Shown here in pieces: positions 8,801 through 15,015 of a stretch of 17,138 nucleotides of DNA. A program made the translations under genes and the position numbers. Source of the stretch: an uncultured Clostridia bacterium (GTDB lineage Bacteria > Bacillota > Clostridia > Oscillospirales > Ruminococcaceae). The stretch covers positions 1 through 17,138 of the forward strand of contig CAMYUO010000006.1 in assembly GCA_947302065.1 (NCBI GenBank), read 5' to 3'. Every line of letters begins with the position of its first letter. Positions within the stretch are counted from its first letter, which is position 1. The notes below the pieces were generated by a model. The model worked only from the letters and a program-made list of their open reading frames with translations, did no database searches and was not told the origin of the DNA.

Positions 8801-10423
8801 AATGTTGGAGCATCACCGCTGTGGCTTGATCCGATACCAGAAAAGATCTATATTACAGATCTTCAGAACAAGTATTCTTATAAGGCAAAACAGTATGTTC
8901 TTGAACCAATCGTCGGAGAATATGACGATCCGTTCAATCAGCGGCAGGATCTGTTTACATTGGCTCTTTCAAAAGAAGGACATGCTATTATTTATGGCGC
9001 TTCGGGAAGCGGAGTAGAGAATGCGGTTTCTACGATCATATACTCGCTTATAAGTCATCACGATGCAAATGAAGTGAATGTATATGCTATCGATTTTGGC
9101 TCCGAAACCCTTACATCTTTTGCAAAAGCACCTCAGGTGGGAGAAATCCTTCTTTCATCTGATTCGGAAAAGATCATCAATCTGTTTAAAATGGTGCGTG
9201 AAGAAGTAGCAAAACGTAAAAAACTCTTCTCGGAATATGGCGGAAGCTACAATTCTTATATTGAAAACAGCAACAACACGATTGCATCTATAGTTGTGTT
9301 CATCGAAAACTTTGCAGTGTTTGCTGAAGAATTCAATGATCTTGAAGATCACAAGGGAAAGATAACACGAGATTGTCAGAAGTACGGTATTTTCTTTGTC
9401 ATAACTGCTAATTCCAGCAATGCGATAAGATACAGACTTCAGCAGAATTTCAAACAGCTTGTAGTCCTTCAGATGAATGACAGCTCCGATTATGTCAGCA
9501 TTCTCGGTCAAACAGAAGGTATTGTACCATCAAAACTGTATGGCAGAGGAATAGTTAAGTTTGACAGGGTTTATGAATTCCAAACGGCGCTTGTATCTGA
9601 TATTAAGGACACGATGGGATATATCAGAAGATTCTGCGCTGAGCTCTCTGAAACATCAAAAACATTTGCAGCAAAGGTTCCTGTGCTTCCGAATGCAGTT
9701 AGCAGCGAGTTTGTTCAGGAGTATATCGGACAGCAAAGAACCATACCTGTAGGTGTGTATAAGAATTCTCTTGAGATCGCAACTATCAATATGATAGACA
9801 AGACTGTCAAGATGGTGTTGTCTGAAGATATTAACGAAACGGAGATATTCATTCATTCACTCGCTGTTGTTTTTGCTCAGTTGTATGACAAAGTATATGT
9901 GGTCGGCAACAGCTTCCAGATGAAGAGCGACTCGTATGAATCGATTATCGGTGATCCTGATGAGTTTGTCAACGATCTGTTTGAGCAGGTAGTTCAAAGA
10001 CATAATACATTTGTAGATGCCGATATGAACGAGGAGTCACTGAGCAGTTTTGAAGATACTGCAGTCTTGTTTTACGGTATGAAATCGCTGCGGGATTCTT
10101 TGGATAGTGATATCCTGGACAAGCTGAACCTTATAATTGAAAAGACAGATCCGAGATATCGCCTGAAGTTTGTGATCGCTGACAGTGCATCGGCGGTTAG
10201 GTCTTATTCAATCTGTGAATGGTACAAAAACAGAGTTGCATCGAATGACGGCATCTGGCTCGGTTCCGGATTGTATCTGCAAAACAGCATCAAGCTTAAC
10301 CGCAACAGAGGCAGTTCAGAGGAGTTAGAAAACAGTTTCGGATTTGTTGTAGAAAAGGGCAAGGAACGTCTTGCAAAATTCCTTGATTTCGTTCATGAAG
10401 ACGAGGAGGTGGATTATGAATAG
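5861..10423 (+). CDS. essC: EssC/YukB-type FHA-FtsK/SpoIIIE ATPase of a T7SSb secretion system
   Basis: At 1520 aa it has the length of Firmicutes EssC, the membrane motor that drives export of WXG100 and effector proteins. A divergent N-terminal FHA-like lobe (about 1-95) is followed by a canonical FHA domain (about 100-190) with GRNEDNDI (Gly111-Arg112), VSGNHAF (Ser126, His129) and NSTNYLFVNGKRV. Two hydrophobic segments (about 249-272 and 285-305) precede a strongly basic stretch. ATPase domain 1 has a full Walker A GMTGSGKSE (Lys705), Walker B LIDYKGGG (Asp731) and ISDEFAEL. Domain 2 keeps the fold but its loop reads GASGSGVE (Val1052 replaces Lys). Domain 3 (about 1290-1520) shows no P-loop. 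The start is uncertain: TTG at 5861 has only a weak upstream GAAAGCGAG, and GTG at 5867 or ATG at 5891 are alternatives. The last codons overlap the next gene by 8 bases. As first gene of the operon, with esaB and WXG100 genes behind, the identity is firm. Confidence 0.95.
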   Translation: MIVNLITKKDMNTVILPEKVAGQYFLYWEDKGNDYHIEIEAVDEKWLLKSNKRVHIISDSEYVQSVQLFPMCIYWVEINNERFSVFTESVSNSQNNFTKYYVESNFQFAIGRNEDNDIIIDNVFVSGNHAFLEYNDGTWFVRDNNSTNYLFVNGKRVDEKVLKHGDLIYIMGLKLIIGGFFISINNPEGSVYINTNKLKPFEGFEQQAIQTDDIVNADNYFYRSPRFNKKIERRKFKVDAPPQSPIGEELPLILTLGPSMTMGMASMVTAINAVNNAMNNNNFAAAIPSLAMSVSMLLGTILWPTITKKYDKKRKEKKEKQRQDSYRKYLTDISNDISKEAHVQEYILSENFIKNSDCVSIISNRDRKLWERTPGQDDFLQISVGRGIGELDAEMVYQERRFTLEHDNLLDEMYELCESPKSLKNIPITFSLFDNYISGIIGDRKKVIELVKSIVIQIVSYYSYNEVKLAFIFDEYEDPEFQFAKWLPHVWSKDKRFRLIACTKEEVNELSSYLEKAIEPRLEKNDAGNKPNLPYYIVFAVNRTLAIRSDALKKIYSNPNVGFSVVTLYDNIESLPKECSAVVEVSGMSGRIFNKDNTSGGVTTFEPDVMPIGDLVAISKQLLNIQLDERDTSVRLPNMLTFLEMYGVGRIEHLNILARWKENDPTLSLEAPIGVDSTGRSFKLNLHEKYHGPHGLVAGMTGSGKSEFIITYILSMAVNYHPDEVAFILIDYKGGGLAGAFCDPDNGIMLPHLAGTITNLDGASINRSLISIQSELRRRQAIFNEAKRISNEGTMDIYKYQKLYRRGVVSKPVPHLFIISDEFAELKTQQPDFMEQLISAARIGRSLGVHLILATQKPNGVVDDQIWSNSRFRVCLKVQEKADSMDMIKRPDAAEIAETGRFYLQVGFNELFDMGQSAWCGAPYVPSDRFVKRKNDMVTAVNNLGEVIAEAKVVDNTVTGNESKELVELVKYLSALAIEENVGASPLWLDPIPEKIYITDLQNKYSYKAKQYVLEPIVGEYDDPFNQRQDLFTLALSKEGHAIIYGASGSGVENAVSTIIYSLISHHDANEVNVYAIDFGSETLTSFAKAPQVGEILLSSDSEKIINLFKMVREEVAKRKKLFSEYGGSYNSYIENSNNTIASIVVFIENFAVFAEEFNDLEDHKGKITRDCQKYGIFFVITANSSNAIRYRLQQNFKQLVVLQMNDSSDYVSILGQTEGIVPSKLYGRGIVKFDRVYEFQTALVSDIKDTMGYIRRFCAELSETSKTFAAKVPVLPNAVSSEFVQEYIGQQRTIPVGVYKNSLEIATINMIDKTVKMVLSEDINETEIFIHSLAVVFAQLYDKVYVVGNSFQMKSDSYESIIGDPDEFVNDLFEQVVQRHNTFVDADMNEESLSSFEDTAVLFYGMKSLRDSLDSDILDKLNLIIEKTDPRYRLKFVIADSASAVRSYSICEWYKNRVASNDGIWLGSGLYLQNSIKLNRNRGSSEELENSFGFVVEKGKERLAKFLDFVHEDEEVDYE
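10403..10410 (+). promoter_or_regulatory. Ribosome binding site of esaB inside the essC end
   Basis: GAGGAGGT lies within the last codons of essC, five bases before the ATG at 10416. It decides the start of the ubiquitin-like gene against an in-frame ATG at 10371 and suggests translational coupling. Confidence 0.85.
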
Positions 10424-10667
10424 GTTATTGGTCGATATCTATATACCTGTCATATTCAAAAGCTATCAGATGTTCATACCCGCAAATGTCAAAATACGAA
10501 AGCTTATGCCGCTTATAGAGAGCATAGTGCAGGAGCTGAGCTATGATGCATACATGCCTTCGGCATCGTCGGTGCTTTGCCGTCGGGATAATGGCAGCAT
10601 AGTGAATTCAAATGCAACTGCAGAGCAAGCCGGTATTATCAACGGTACCGGACTGATCTTAATTTAG
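10416..10667 (+). CDS. esaB: EsaB/YukD-like ubiquitin-fold T7SS protein
   Basis: The protein is 83 aa, starting at the ATG behind GAGGAGGT and overlapping the end of essC. It opens with a strand (LLVDIYIP), has a central helix region (IRKLMPLIESIVQELS) and closes with an AGIINGTGLILI-type strand, the pattern of the small ubiquitin-like YukD/EsaB family. In staphylococci and bacilli these proteins are cytosolic and required for, or regulate, T7SS activity; the mechanism is not settled. Size and position directly next to essC and the WXG100 genes support the call. No conjugation-type C-terminal di-glycine is present, so protein tagging is not expected. Confidence 0.85.
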   Translation: MNRLLVDIYIPVIFKSYQMFIPANVKIRKLMPLIESIVQELSYDAYMPSASSVLCRRDNGSIVNSNATAEQAGIINGTGLILI

Positions 10668-10714
10668 TCGTTAGGGGATAACCCTGATATATCATTTTAA
10701 GGAGGAAAACCATT

Positions 10715-11017
10715 ATGAATGGAACAATTCGAGTAGAACCCGCAAAGCTCAAATCTACAGCTTCGCAGATCGACGGACAGGCAGCACAGTATAAGAGACT
10801 GTATGAACAGCTCTATACTGAAGTGAATGCAATGAAGAGCGCATGGAACGATGCTGCAAACATTGCGTTTACAAGTCAGGTTGAAGGCTTCAAGGAGGAT
10901 CTTGAAAAAATGTATAAGCTGATGACTCAGTATTCAGAGTTTCTTGTAAACGCAGCTAATACATATGAGACCACACAGAACAATCTGATTGACGGAGCTA
11001 AGAGGCTCGCAAACTGA
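10715..11017 (+). CDS. WXG100-family T7SS protein (EsxA-like), 100 aa
   Basis: A strong AGGAGG site precedes the ATG after a 47-base gap from esaB. The 100 residues form the expected two helices, VEPAKLKSTASQIDG onward and QVEGFKEDLEKMYKL onward, joined by a turn containing SAWNDAAN (Trp at about 44). The motif is WxD rather than WxG, a common degenerate form. WXG100 proteins fold as helical hairpins, pair as dimers, and are exported by the EssC motor. The C-terminus has YETTQ, which does not fit the YxxxD/E export signal, so it may travel with a partner or function as a structural secreted component. It is probably the main EsxA-type protein of this locus because it is full length and first in order. 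Confidence 0.9.
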   Translation: MNGTIRVEPAKLKSTASQIDGQAAQYKRLYEQLYTEVNAMKSAWNDAANIAFTSQVEGFKEDLEKMYKLMTQYSEFLVNAANTYETTQNNLIDGAKRLAN

Positions 11018-11033
11018 TAAGGAGTGAATAATT

Positions 11034-11282
11034 ATGGCAGAAGGAATCCAGATTACATTAGGTGAAGTATCCGGTATAGCAAATACAATAAGAAATCTTA
11101 ATTCGAGCATGACTGCTTGTCTTGATGAGATCCATTCTCTTATGAGAGCAAGCACTGATTATTATGACAGCGATGACGGACAAACGATCAGAACTAATTT
11201 TGATACGACCTCAGCTCATTTTGAGGAGTATCGCTCTGTAATTGAGTCTTATGCAAAGTTCCTTGATGATACCGTATCATAG
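11034..11282 (+). CDS. WXG100-like protein cut by an in-frame amber codon, 82 aa
   Basis: It starts 16 bases after the previous gene, behind AAGGAG. The helix-turn-helix pattern is clear, with the turn reading YYDSDDG where relatives have WxS/WxG followed by an acidic-Gly pair, and the second helix covering TNFDTTSAHFEEYRSVIESY. Translation ends at TAG 11280-11282. The same frame continues for 18 more sense codons and ends at TGA 11337-11339; the extension would give 101 aa, exactly the family's usual length. A single change from CAG (Gln) would explain the TAG. The gene is therefore either a recently shortened copy, an mRNA read through at UAG, or a real 82-residue variant. The WXG100 call is good; the functional state is open. 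Confidence 0.8.
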   Translation: MAEGIQITLGEVSGIANTIRNLNSSMTACLDEIHSLMRASTDYYDSDDGQTIRTNFDTTSAHFEEYRSVIESYAKFLDDTVS

Positions 11283-11339
11283 CTCAGCGGCGCTCAGACA
11301 AGCAATACCGCCAATGCGGATATGTTCAAAAGCGTTTGA
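11283..11339 (+). other. In-frame continuation of the WXG100 gene beyond the amber stop
   Basis: Eighteen sense codons beginning LSGAQTSN and ending MFKSV before TGA. Composition (small polar residues, then a short helix end) resembles the loose C-terminal tails of WXG100 proteins. It has no start or ribosome site of its own. Confidence 0.55.
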
Positions 11340-11351
11340 TCAAAACTGTTG

Positions 11352-11380
11352 TGCCGGGAGTATGCTTCATATTCCCGGCA
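11352..11380 (+). promoter_or_regulatory. Strong intergenic hairpin between two small T7SS genes
   Basis: TGCCGGGAGTATG (11352-11364) pairs with CATATTCCCGGCA (11368-11380) over 13 bp with one G-T wobble and a CTT loop. It is followed by TAATACAAA, not a T run, so a plain terminator is unlikely. It may protect the 3' end of the upstream mRNA, act as a processing site, or partly reduce downstream expression. Confidence 0.7.
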
Positions 11381-11401
11381 TAATACAAATGGAGGGATAC
11401 T

Positions 11402-11758
11402 ATGAGTACAATAAAGGTCAATCCTGATGAATTGCTGGCGAATGTAAAAAAAATAGACAAGTCCATAAAAGACTACGAGAAGAATTGTAAAGAACTTTTG
11501 GAGTCAGTTAACTCAAATGAAGCCCAGCTGGATGAGAATACCCACAACGCTTTGTTAACATCTGTGCCGCTGATCAAAGAAAAATTTGATAAGGCAGCTT
11601 GGTTACTGAGAGAACGCAATAGTATTATTGAGCAGGTCGCTTCAGCATATAGAAGTATTAATGAGGTAGGCGTGGCAGGTGTTGCATTGCAAGCATCAGA
11701 AACTGCTGTGAATGCATATTTTGAGACAATGGCATCTATTGCAAAGGGAGGTGGCTGA
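11402..11758 (+). CDS. Small helical WXG100-like T7SS protein, 118 aa
   Basis: GGAGGG sits five bases before ATG. The protein is highly charged and predicted all-helical: helix 1 about 8-42 (VNPDELLANVKKIDKSIKD onward), a turn, helix 2 about 50-90 with AAWLLRERN, and an Ala/Val-rich tail ending in GGG. There is no true WxG turn, so family membership rests on size, helical pattern and place. The next gene overlaps its regulatory region: its ATG lies two bases after this stop. It precedes the Cys/His-domain protein by one gene, the arrangement seen for small targeting partners of LXG-type T7SS effectors in streptococci, so it may be a secretion partner. That role is inferred; no specific family was recognised. 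Confidence 0.75.
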   Translation: MSTIKVNPDELLANVKKIDKSIKDYEKNCKELLESVNSNEAQLDENTHNALLTSVPLIKEKFDKAAWLLRERNSIIEQVASAYRSINEVGVAGVALQASETAVNAYFETMASIAKGGG

Positions 11759-11759
11759 T

Positions 11760-12092
11760 ATGGCAAAAACGAAATCATTAATTACATACTCATCATCAGT
11801 TAATGTTTCAAAAAACAGCTTGGAACAAGTACGTGCACGTTTAGGCAGCATAGCATACTCTCTCGAACAGGATCTTGATAGTATAATATCGCAGCTGACT
11901 ATGGTGTCAGGAAATTGGGATACTGCAAAAGGTAAAGAATTAATGAGTAGTTCTATTTCTGTAGTGGAAGAATGCAAAAATGATCAGAAAACAGTTATAG
12001 AGAATATACGCAAGTTCCTTGATGATGTAAAAATACAATATTCTACTGCTGAAAAGAAGCTAAGTTCAAATGCTGACAGATTTAAAAAATGA
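11760..12092 (+). CDS. Small WXG100-like T7SS protein with YxxxE signal, 110 aa
   Basis: The start at 11760 is set by GGGAGGT at 11746-11752; an earlier in-frame ATG lacks a site and lies deep inside the previous gene. Two long helices flank a turn reading SGNWDTAKG (Trp about 53), close to a WxG motif. Near the C-terminus, YSTAE fits the YxxxD/E export signal known from WXG100 and related T7SS substrates, the only clear match among the small proteins of this locus. It lies two bases after the preceding stop and 14 before the large effector-like gene, so the three are probably translated together. A plausible job is to pair with the 445-aa protein or with its 118-aa neighbour and carry the export signal. 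Confidence 0.8.
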   Translation: MAKTKSLITYSSSVNVSKNSLEQVRARLGSIAYSLEQDLDSIISQLTMVSGNWDTAKGKELMSSSISVVEECKNDQKTVIENIRKFLDDVKIQYSTAEKKLSSNADRFKK

Positions 12093-12106
12093 GGTGAGTA
12101 TTATTT

Positions 12107-13444
12107 ATGGGAAATCACGTTACGGCTCATAATACGATCAATTCAGTGCGTTCTGATATAGTAACCGAAACCAAAAACCTAAAGAATAGTTTTCAAGAAT
12201 TATTTGCAAATATGAAATGTAAAGTGACATCACAATCCAATATCTCAGGAACGATAGACGAGATAGTGAATTACTTGAAAAACACAGAGAAAAACTTGAG
12301 TGAAGCACAACAGGCTGCGACAGCATTGGCTGGCGTGAACAGGAAAGTTGCTGAAAAAAGCATTTCAATCAGTGCGTTTGCTGCTATTTCCGGAGTGGCT
12401 AGCATACATCCTATAGATATAAATACTGTCGGTGCAACACAGGCATTAGCAGGTTTTAGAGGTTGTGCTCAAAGACTCGAAGCAAAAATAGAAATACTGA
12501 ACAGATGTAAAAAAGAAATATCTGCACTTTCAGAATCAGAACAGAATATCAGTTCAGTCTCTGTTCTCGATTCGTTTTTTGCCGGACTGATAGGTGGTAT
12601 GAAATCTGCAGTCACAAAAGTCAAAACGGTTAAACAGCAATGTGTTGAAGGCTTGAAAAGCGCAGTTTCAAACCTGAAAAAAGCTATCAGTTGTATTAGT
12701 GATATAGGAAATGAAAATGGCAGATTTGCAAAACTTATATCAGAGTTTGAAGCCTGCGATGCAAGTATAATCAATAGGTATAAAATATCAAAATATAGTG
12801 ATGTGATCACCAGAACTAATCAATACAATGAGGGTAATCTACCAGCTGAAAACGATCTTACAAATGAGATTGAAAATACAAAATCCATTAAGGGCAGTAT
12901 CGAAACTGTTGTAAATGAAGAATGTAAAGAGCTTAATGAAGCAGTCACAAGGCTTGAAGATCTGTACAAGAATAATTATGGATTTGAAGCAAGAATAAAG
13001 GCACTCCAGAATCAAGACGGTTTCAGAGATGGTGAGTCTAGTCCGTATAATCGTTATAGTCCAAATTATAAAGGCCATGTAGTACCAGGTGCTTCTTGCT
13101 ATGCCATTGCAGCAATATTCCAGTATGAATGTACAGGGCAATGGGCAGAAACAAATTATGTTGATATTAATAATGTTAATGATATCAAAGCTGGTGATAT
13201 GTTGCACTATTATGGGTACAATGCAACTGGAATAGACGAAAATGGAAATCAAACAGGTCATTGGGTTTTTGTATATAAGATCGAGGAAGTAAATGGCGTC
13301 AAGAAGATTTATTATGCAGAAGGTAATGCTTATGATTCTGATACGAATAGAACAGGTGTAAATAACTATGGAGTACTAGATGAAAGTTCTTCTGGTACGA
13401 TGGGCAGAATAAGATTTTCAGATGTTCGAAGACCTAATCTTTAA
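12107..13444 (+). CDS. Probable T7SS-exported protein: helical N-terminus and C-terminal Cys/His (papain/CHAP/NlpC-like) domain
   Basis: GAGGTGA nine bases before ATG sets the start of this 445-aa protein. Residues 1 to about 300 are largely helical, with coiled-coil-like stretches (about 45-75 and 275-305) and two hydrophobic patches (about 85-115 and 148-165), but no signal peptide; this is the build of LXG-like T7SS substrates, though no clear LXG motif was found. Residues about 315-445 look like a small globular enzyme: GASCYAIA (Cys331 at the head of a helix), NDIKAGDMLHYYG, TGHWVFVYK (His385) and YAEGN (Glu405/Asn407). This order of Cys, His and polar residue fits papain-fold hydrolases of the CHAP/NlpC type, often peptidoglycan amidases or peptidases. 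It could be an antibacterial effector or, like staphylococcal EssH, a wall hydrolase aiding secretion. The following gene is a phosphatase, not an immunity gene. The locus has low G+C. The fold call is inference. Confidence 0.75.
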   Translation: MGNHVTAHNTINSVRSDIVTETKNLKNSFQELFANMKCKVTSQSNISGTIDEIVNYLKNTEKNLSEAQQAATALAGVNRKVAEKSISISAFAAISGVASIHPIDINTVGATQALAGFRGCAQRLEAKIEILNRCKKEISALSESEQNISSVSVLDSFFAGLIGGMKSAVTKVKTVKQQCVEGLKSAVSNLKKAISCISDIGNENGRFAKLISEFEACDASIINRYKISKYSDVITRTNQYNEGNLPAENDLTNEIENTKSIKGSIETVVNEECKELNEAVTRLEDLYKNNYGFEARIKALQNQDGFRDGESSPYNRYSPNYKGHVVPGASCYAIAAIFQYECTGQWAETNYVDINNVNDIKAGDMLHYYGYNATGIDENGNQTGHWVFVYKIEEVNGVKKIYYAEGNAYDSDTNRTGVNNYGVLDESSSGTMGRIRFSDVRRPNL

Positions 13445-13446
13445 AA

Positions 13447-14181
13447 ATGATGTGTATGATAGTTTATAAAATTAATACCTCCCTCGGTTCCCGCCCTGTA
13501 AATGAGGACAGTGCAGCTGTTTTTGAAAACAGCTTTGGAAAATGCTATGTGCTGTGTGATGGACTCGGCGGGCACGGGATGGGCGATGCTGCATCGCAGC
13601 TCGTAGTAGAAAGAATAGGTGAGCAGTTTGCTGACTGTGACAATATTTCGGAGTTTATACCTGCTGCGATAGAATATGCCCAACAGGAATTGCTTGCGCA
13701 GCAGGAGATCCTTCATGCACAAATGAAGATGAAGACGACTGTTGTGATCATTGTCACAGATGACAAAAATGCGTACATAGGCCACGTCGGTGACTCCAGG
13801 GCATATGTTTTCAACAAGAATAGAGTCAGATTCAGAACTCTTGATCACAGTATCCCGCAGATGCTGGTGCTGACAAAGGAGATCAAAGAATCTGAGATAA
13901 GGCATCACCCTGACAGAAGTTTGTTGCTAAGGGTAATGGGAACTGAATGGGACGAGCCTAAGTATGAAATTGAGAAGCCTGTTCCTCTTAAGAAGTGTCA
14001 GGCGTTCTTGTTGTGCTCTGACGGGTTCTGGGAACTTATCGACGAGGAGCATATGTGTCAGACTCTCAAGAATAGCAAGTCTGTTCAGGAATGGATGGAA
14101 TCAATGACACAGATCATTGAGGATAACGGCAAAGGTACAGATATGGATAACTATACAGCGATAGCTGTATTCAATTCGTGA
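13447..14181 (+). CDS. PP2C-family Ser/Thr phosphatase 1
   Basis: This 244-aa metal-dependent phosphatase should remove phosphate from Ser/Thr targets of the kinase at the end of the operon. Motifs in order: RPVNEDS (Glu20, Asp21), VLCDGLGGHG (Asp38), MKTTVV, GHVGDSRAY, LDHS, LLCSDGFWE and DNYTAI, covering the usual two-metal site. It is a stand-alone catalytic domain with no membrane segment, so cytosolic. The ATG at 13447 lies two bases after the previous stop and has no clear ribosome site; ATG 13450 and 13456 are alternatives, so coupling to the upstream gene is likely. Only two bases separate its stop region from the next PP2C. Targets may include the kinase, the FHA adaptor or EssC; this is inference from context. 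Confidence 0.93.
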   Translation: MMCMIVYKINTSLGSRPVNEDSAAVFENSFGKCYVLCDGLGGHGMGDAASQLVVERIGEQFADCDNISEFIPAAIEYAQQELLAQQEILHAQMKMKTTVVIIVTDDKNAYIGHVGDSRAYVFNKNRVRFRTLDHSIPQMLVLTKEIKESEIRHHPDRSLLLRVMGTEWDEPKYEIEKPVPLKKCQAFLLCSDGFWELIDEEHMCQTLKNSKSVQEWMESMTQIIEDNGKGTDMDNYTAIAVFNS

Positions 14182-14182
14182 G

Positions 14183-14998
14183 ATGAACGGAAGTGATGAC
14201 TTGGTTAGCTATAAGGATTCATTCGGTATTTTTGATGAAAACAGTATATACGAATTAGCTGCGCAGTCCGTTATCGGAGACAGAGACGAACAGCAGGACC
14301 GTTTCGGTTATGATATGAAAGGTGACGGCGGAATAACTGTTGTCTGTGACGGTATGGGCGGACATGAAGGCGGAAAGATAGCAAGTACCAAATCGGTCGA
14401 GACGATAATGGATATCTATAATCGAAACTATCCGTGCGCTGATTATCATAAGCTGCTGACAGACAGTGCATATGACATTGATGAGGTCGTATCCGCTTTG
14501 AAAAACAAAGACGGCGAAAATATGAAAGCCGGCTCAACGCTTTCGGCAGTAGTTATCACCGACAAAAAGATGACTTGGCTTTCTGTCGGTGACAGCAGGA
14601 TCTATTTGTTCAGAGATGATAATCTGAACGTGTTGACACGAGACCATAATTACAAGCTTGAGCTTGACGAAAAACTGAAAAACGAAAGAATAGACAAAGA
14701 ATACTATGATAGTGAAATAAAAAATGGTGCATCTTTGGTAAGCTTTATGGGTGACGGAAGATTGACTATGATAGATTGTAATGAAAAGGAATTCGAACTA
14801 AAGTCTGAAGACAGGATACTTATTACATCAGACGGATTGTACAAAACACTTGCTGAGGATTCGATAAAAACGCTGCTGTCTAATTTTACAAATATCAGGC
14901 AGGCAGCATCAGCGCTCGAATCCAAAGCAAGCAGTATAGCCAGAAATACAAAATCAGCAAGAGATAATACAACTCTTGCGATTATCAAGATAAAATGA
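14183..14998 (+). CDS. PP2C-family Ser/Thr phosphatase 2
   Basis: At 271 aa it is a second, clearly different PP2C. Motifs: SVIGDRDEQQDRFGY (about 30-44, with QQD in place of NED), VVCDGMGGHEGG, AGSTLSAV, LSVGDSRIYLF, LTRDHN, ILITSDGLYK and ARDNTTLAI. The metal-binding aspartates are in place, so it should be active. A 28-residue extension before the first motif is polar, with no membrane segment. The ATG is two bases after the previous stop; a weak AATTCGTGAG precedes it, so coupling is likely. Its stop overlaps an in-frame ATG of the next gene. Two phosphatases in one operon suggest that they divide targets, for example one for the kinase and one for FHA-bound substrates; the sequence does not show which. 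Confidence 0.93.
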   Translation: MNGSDDLVSYKDSFGIFDENSIYELAAQSVIGDRDEQQDRFGYDMKGDGGITVVCDGMGGHEGGKIASTKSVETIMDIYNRNYPCADYHKLLTDSAYDIDEVVSALKNKDGENMKAGSTLSAVVITDKKMTWLSVGDSRIYLFRDDNLNVLTRDHNYKLELDEKLKNERIDKEYYDSEIKNGASLVSFMGDGRLTMIDCNEKEFELKSEDRILITSDGLYKTLAEDSIKTLLSNFTNIRQAASALESKASSIARNTKSARDNTTLAIIKIK

Positions 14999-15001
14999 AG
15001 C

Positions 15002-15008
15002 AGGAGGG
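15002..15008 (+). promoter_or_regulatory. Ribosome binding site that fixes the FHA-adaptor start
   Basis: AGGAGGG lies seven bases before ATG 15016. The ATG at 14995, seven codons earlier, overlaps the previous stop and has no site, so 15016 is the better start. Confidence 0.85.
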
Positions 15009-15015
15009 ACTAATA

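Noticed and set aside
10671..10686. Small inverted repeat AGGG...CCCT between esaB and the first WXG100 gene
   Set aside because: Only four base pairs, too weak to support a regulatory claim.
11242..11427. Plus-strand open frame of 61 codons spanning the hairpin
   Set aside because: It overlaps the WXG100 gene in another frame, includes the hairpin and the next gene's ribosome site, and shows no domain.
12839..13261. Minus-strand open frame of 140 codons, hydrophobic
   Set aside because: It is antisense to the effector-like gene. The hydrophobic look comes from A+T-rich codons read backwards, and there is no ribosome site.
13441..13908. Minus-strand open frame of 155 codons, considered as an immunity gene
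   Set aside because: It is fully antisense to a PP2C with intact motifs and has no start context, so it cannot be the missing immunity gene.
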